From Skeletonema tropicum (taxonomy: Eukaryota; Bacillariophyta; Thalassiosirophyceae; Thalassiosirales; Thalassiosiraceae), in NCBI GenBank assembly GCA_037178625.1, contig CM074128.1, positions 4,588,001 to 4,652,000 on the forward strand: a stretch of DNA of 64,000 bases. Direction: 5' to 3'. Below, piece by piece: positions 63,077 through 64,000 of the stretch (within the stretch, counting starts at the first letter, position 1; the number at the start of each line of letters is the position of its first letter). The notes beneath the pieces were generated by a model, which was given only the letters and a program-made list of their open reading frames with translations, was not told where the DNA came from and searched no databases. The translations under genes and the position numbers were made by a program.

Positions 63077-63758
63077 GCCTTCATCAAGTCGCATAGAGAC
63101 TGCAGCATCGCCGCTACAAGTGTAGTCCTCATGAGCCATATACATTTCCTTCTATACTATCGTTGCCAACTATAATGAACCACTAGCAGCGGCTCAGGCT
63201 CATATCCACGTCGCTACACACATTGTAATGGTGAAAGACGGAGCTAGCTCTACGCTCGATTGGCCTTCATCAAGTCGCATACGAGGCTGTAACATTTCCG
63301 CTACAAGTGTAGTCCTCATGAGCCATATACATTTCCTTCTATACTATTGTTTCCAACTATAATGAACCACTAGCAGCGGCTCAGGCTCATATTCACGTCA
63401 CTACACACATTGAGTTGGTGAAAGACGGAGCTGGCTCTACGCTCAATCGGCATTCATCGAGTCGCATACGAGACTGCAGCATCGCCGCTACAAGTGTGGT
63501 TACCATGAGCCGTGTATATGTTCTTTCGTACTATCGTTGCCAACTATAATGCACCACTAGCAGCGGCTCAGGCTCATATTCACGTCGCTACACACATAAA
63601 TGTGTCGCAAACAGCTAGCTCTGCGCTCAATTGGCCTTCATCAAGTCGCATACGAGACTGTAACATCGTCGCTACAAGTGTAGTTACCATGAGCCGTGTA
63701 TATGTTCTTTCGTACTATCGTTGCCAACTATAATGCACCACTAGCAGCGGATATTGCT
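63077..63758. repeat. Satellite of about 185 bp, four copies (copy B)
   Basis: One unit fewer than copy A. Its third unit joins the left part of copy A's third unit (CATCGAGTCGCATACG) to the right part of copy A's fourth (AGACTGCAGCATCGCCG), the hallmark of unequal recombination between units. The upstream 19-bp CAGTCAGTCACGGGTTA duplication seen in copy A is single here. Confidence 0.85.
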
Positions 63759-63836
63759 TGAATTGACGGTGCTAGACGCATAAAATGGTTTCAAAATACT
63801 TGAGCTAGCACGCTGCCCAAATCGATCATTATAAGG

Positions 63837-64000
63837 TTGCTGTGTACACTACAGATGGCATATCCGAGGTTAGAGTTGATATGTTGTCTATATGCATGCA
63901 TAGAAGAGGTTTGCTGACTAAAACGTTCACAAGCACAAATACATCACACAATACAGTCAAAATATGTGTTTTGAAGAGGGCACTGGGCTTGACAAAGATT
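63837..64000. repeat. Start of the 175-bp satellite (copy B), cut by the window end
   Basis: Matches 47353-47520 of copy A. Confidence 0.8.

Larger units (their letters stand above)
53913..64000. repeat. Tandem segmental duplication of about 13.4 kb, copy B (runs off the window)
   Basis: Partner of the copy that starts at 40494. It contains three family genes, the 3,275-bp insertion at 58356-61630 and a four-unit version of the 185-bp satellite. Confidence 0.9.

Overview
The window is nuclear eukaryotic DNA, most likely from a diatom or close stramenopile relative. Two adjacent proteins start with a signal peptide followed by a phenylalanine-containing cleavage motif (AFAP in one, ESFSP in the other), which is the plastid presequence style of secondary algae with red-type plastids. 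The household genes (VAC14, a 20S proteasome beta subunit, GEMIN2) are ordinary eukaryotic genes, mostly uninterrupted by introns, with acidic, Asn/Ser/Thr-rich low-complexity insertions. No rRNA, CRISPR array or bacterial operon was seen, and no tRNA could be supported.

Layout. 1-4.4 kb: VAC14 preceded by a low-complexity coding-like stretch with broken frames. 4.5-5.1 kb: a decayed FAD oxidase (BBE-type) fragment on the minus strand. 5.3-7.6 kb: a GGATACT minisatellite interrupted by a hAT-type transposon remnant and by a 552-bp inverted-repeat element. 8.3-31.1 kb: a large repeat field. It is built from 3,354-bp tandem units carrying an unrecognised 161-codon ORF (seven copies, almost identical in DNA) and a truncated 94-codon version (five copies). 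About 8.3 kb of this field is duplicated at an offset of 11,039 bp, and one copy is split by a 1,653-bp transposon with a clean target duplication. 31.1-32.3 kb: further direct repeats with strong hairpins. 32.7-40.1 kb: a normal gene island with proteasome beta-6 (PSMB1), a carotenoid oxygenase, a plastid-targeted NTF2/SnoaL-like protein, an ankyrin protein, a small Cys/His-repeat protein and GEMIN2.

40.5-58.2 kb: a tandem family of seven intact genes plus one remnant. They encode small secreted proteins with a signal peptide, an early RILR motif, a charged disordered body and a hydrophobic C-terminal tail. Each unit also carries pieces of the 5' half of GEMIN2 in the opposite direction. The last ~14 codons of every family gene, including the stop, are antisense GEMIN2 coding sequence. 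The family therefore appears to have acquired its membrane or GPI-signal tail from the reverse strand of its neighbour.

40.5 kb to the window end is also a tandem segmental duplication of about 13.4 kb (copy A from 40.5 kb, copy B from 53.9 kb). Copy B carries a 3,275-bp insertion, absent from copy A, with inverted repeats of about 270-285 bp and three unrecognised tightly packed ORFs. It behaves as a recently moved DNA element without any transposase I recognise. Nucleosome-sized satellites (about 185 and 175 bp), a hairpin-forming 36-bp minisatellite and two MITEs with shared ends fill the rest of copy A.
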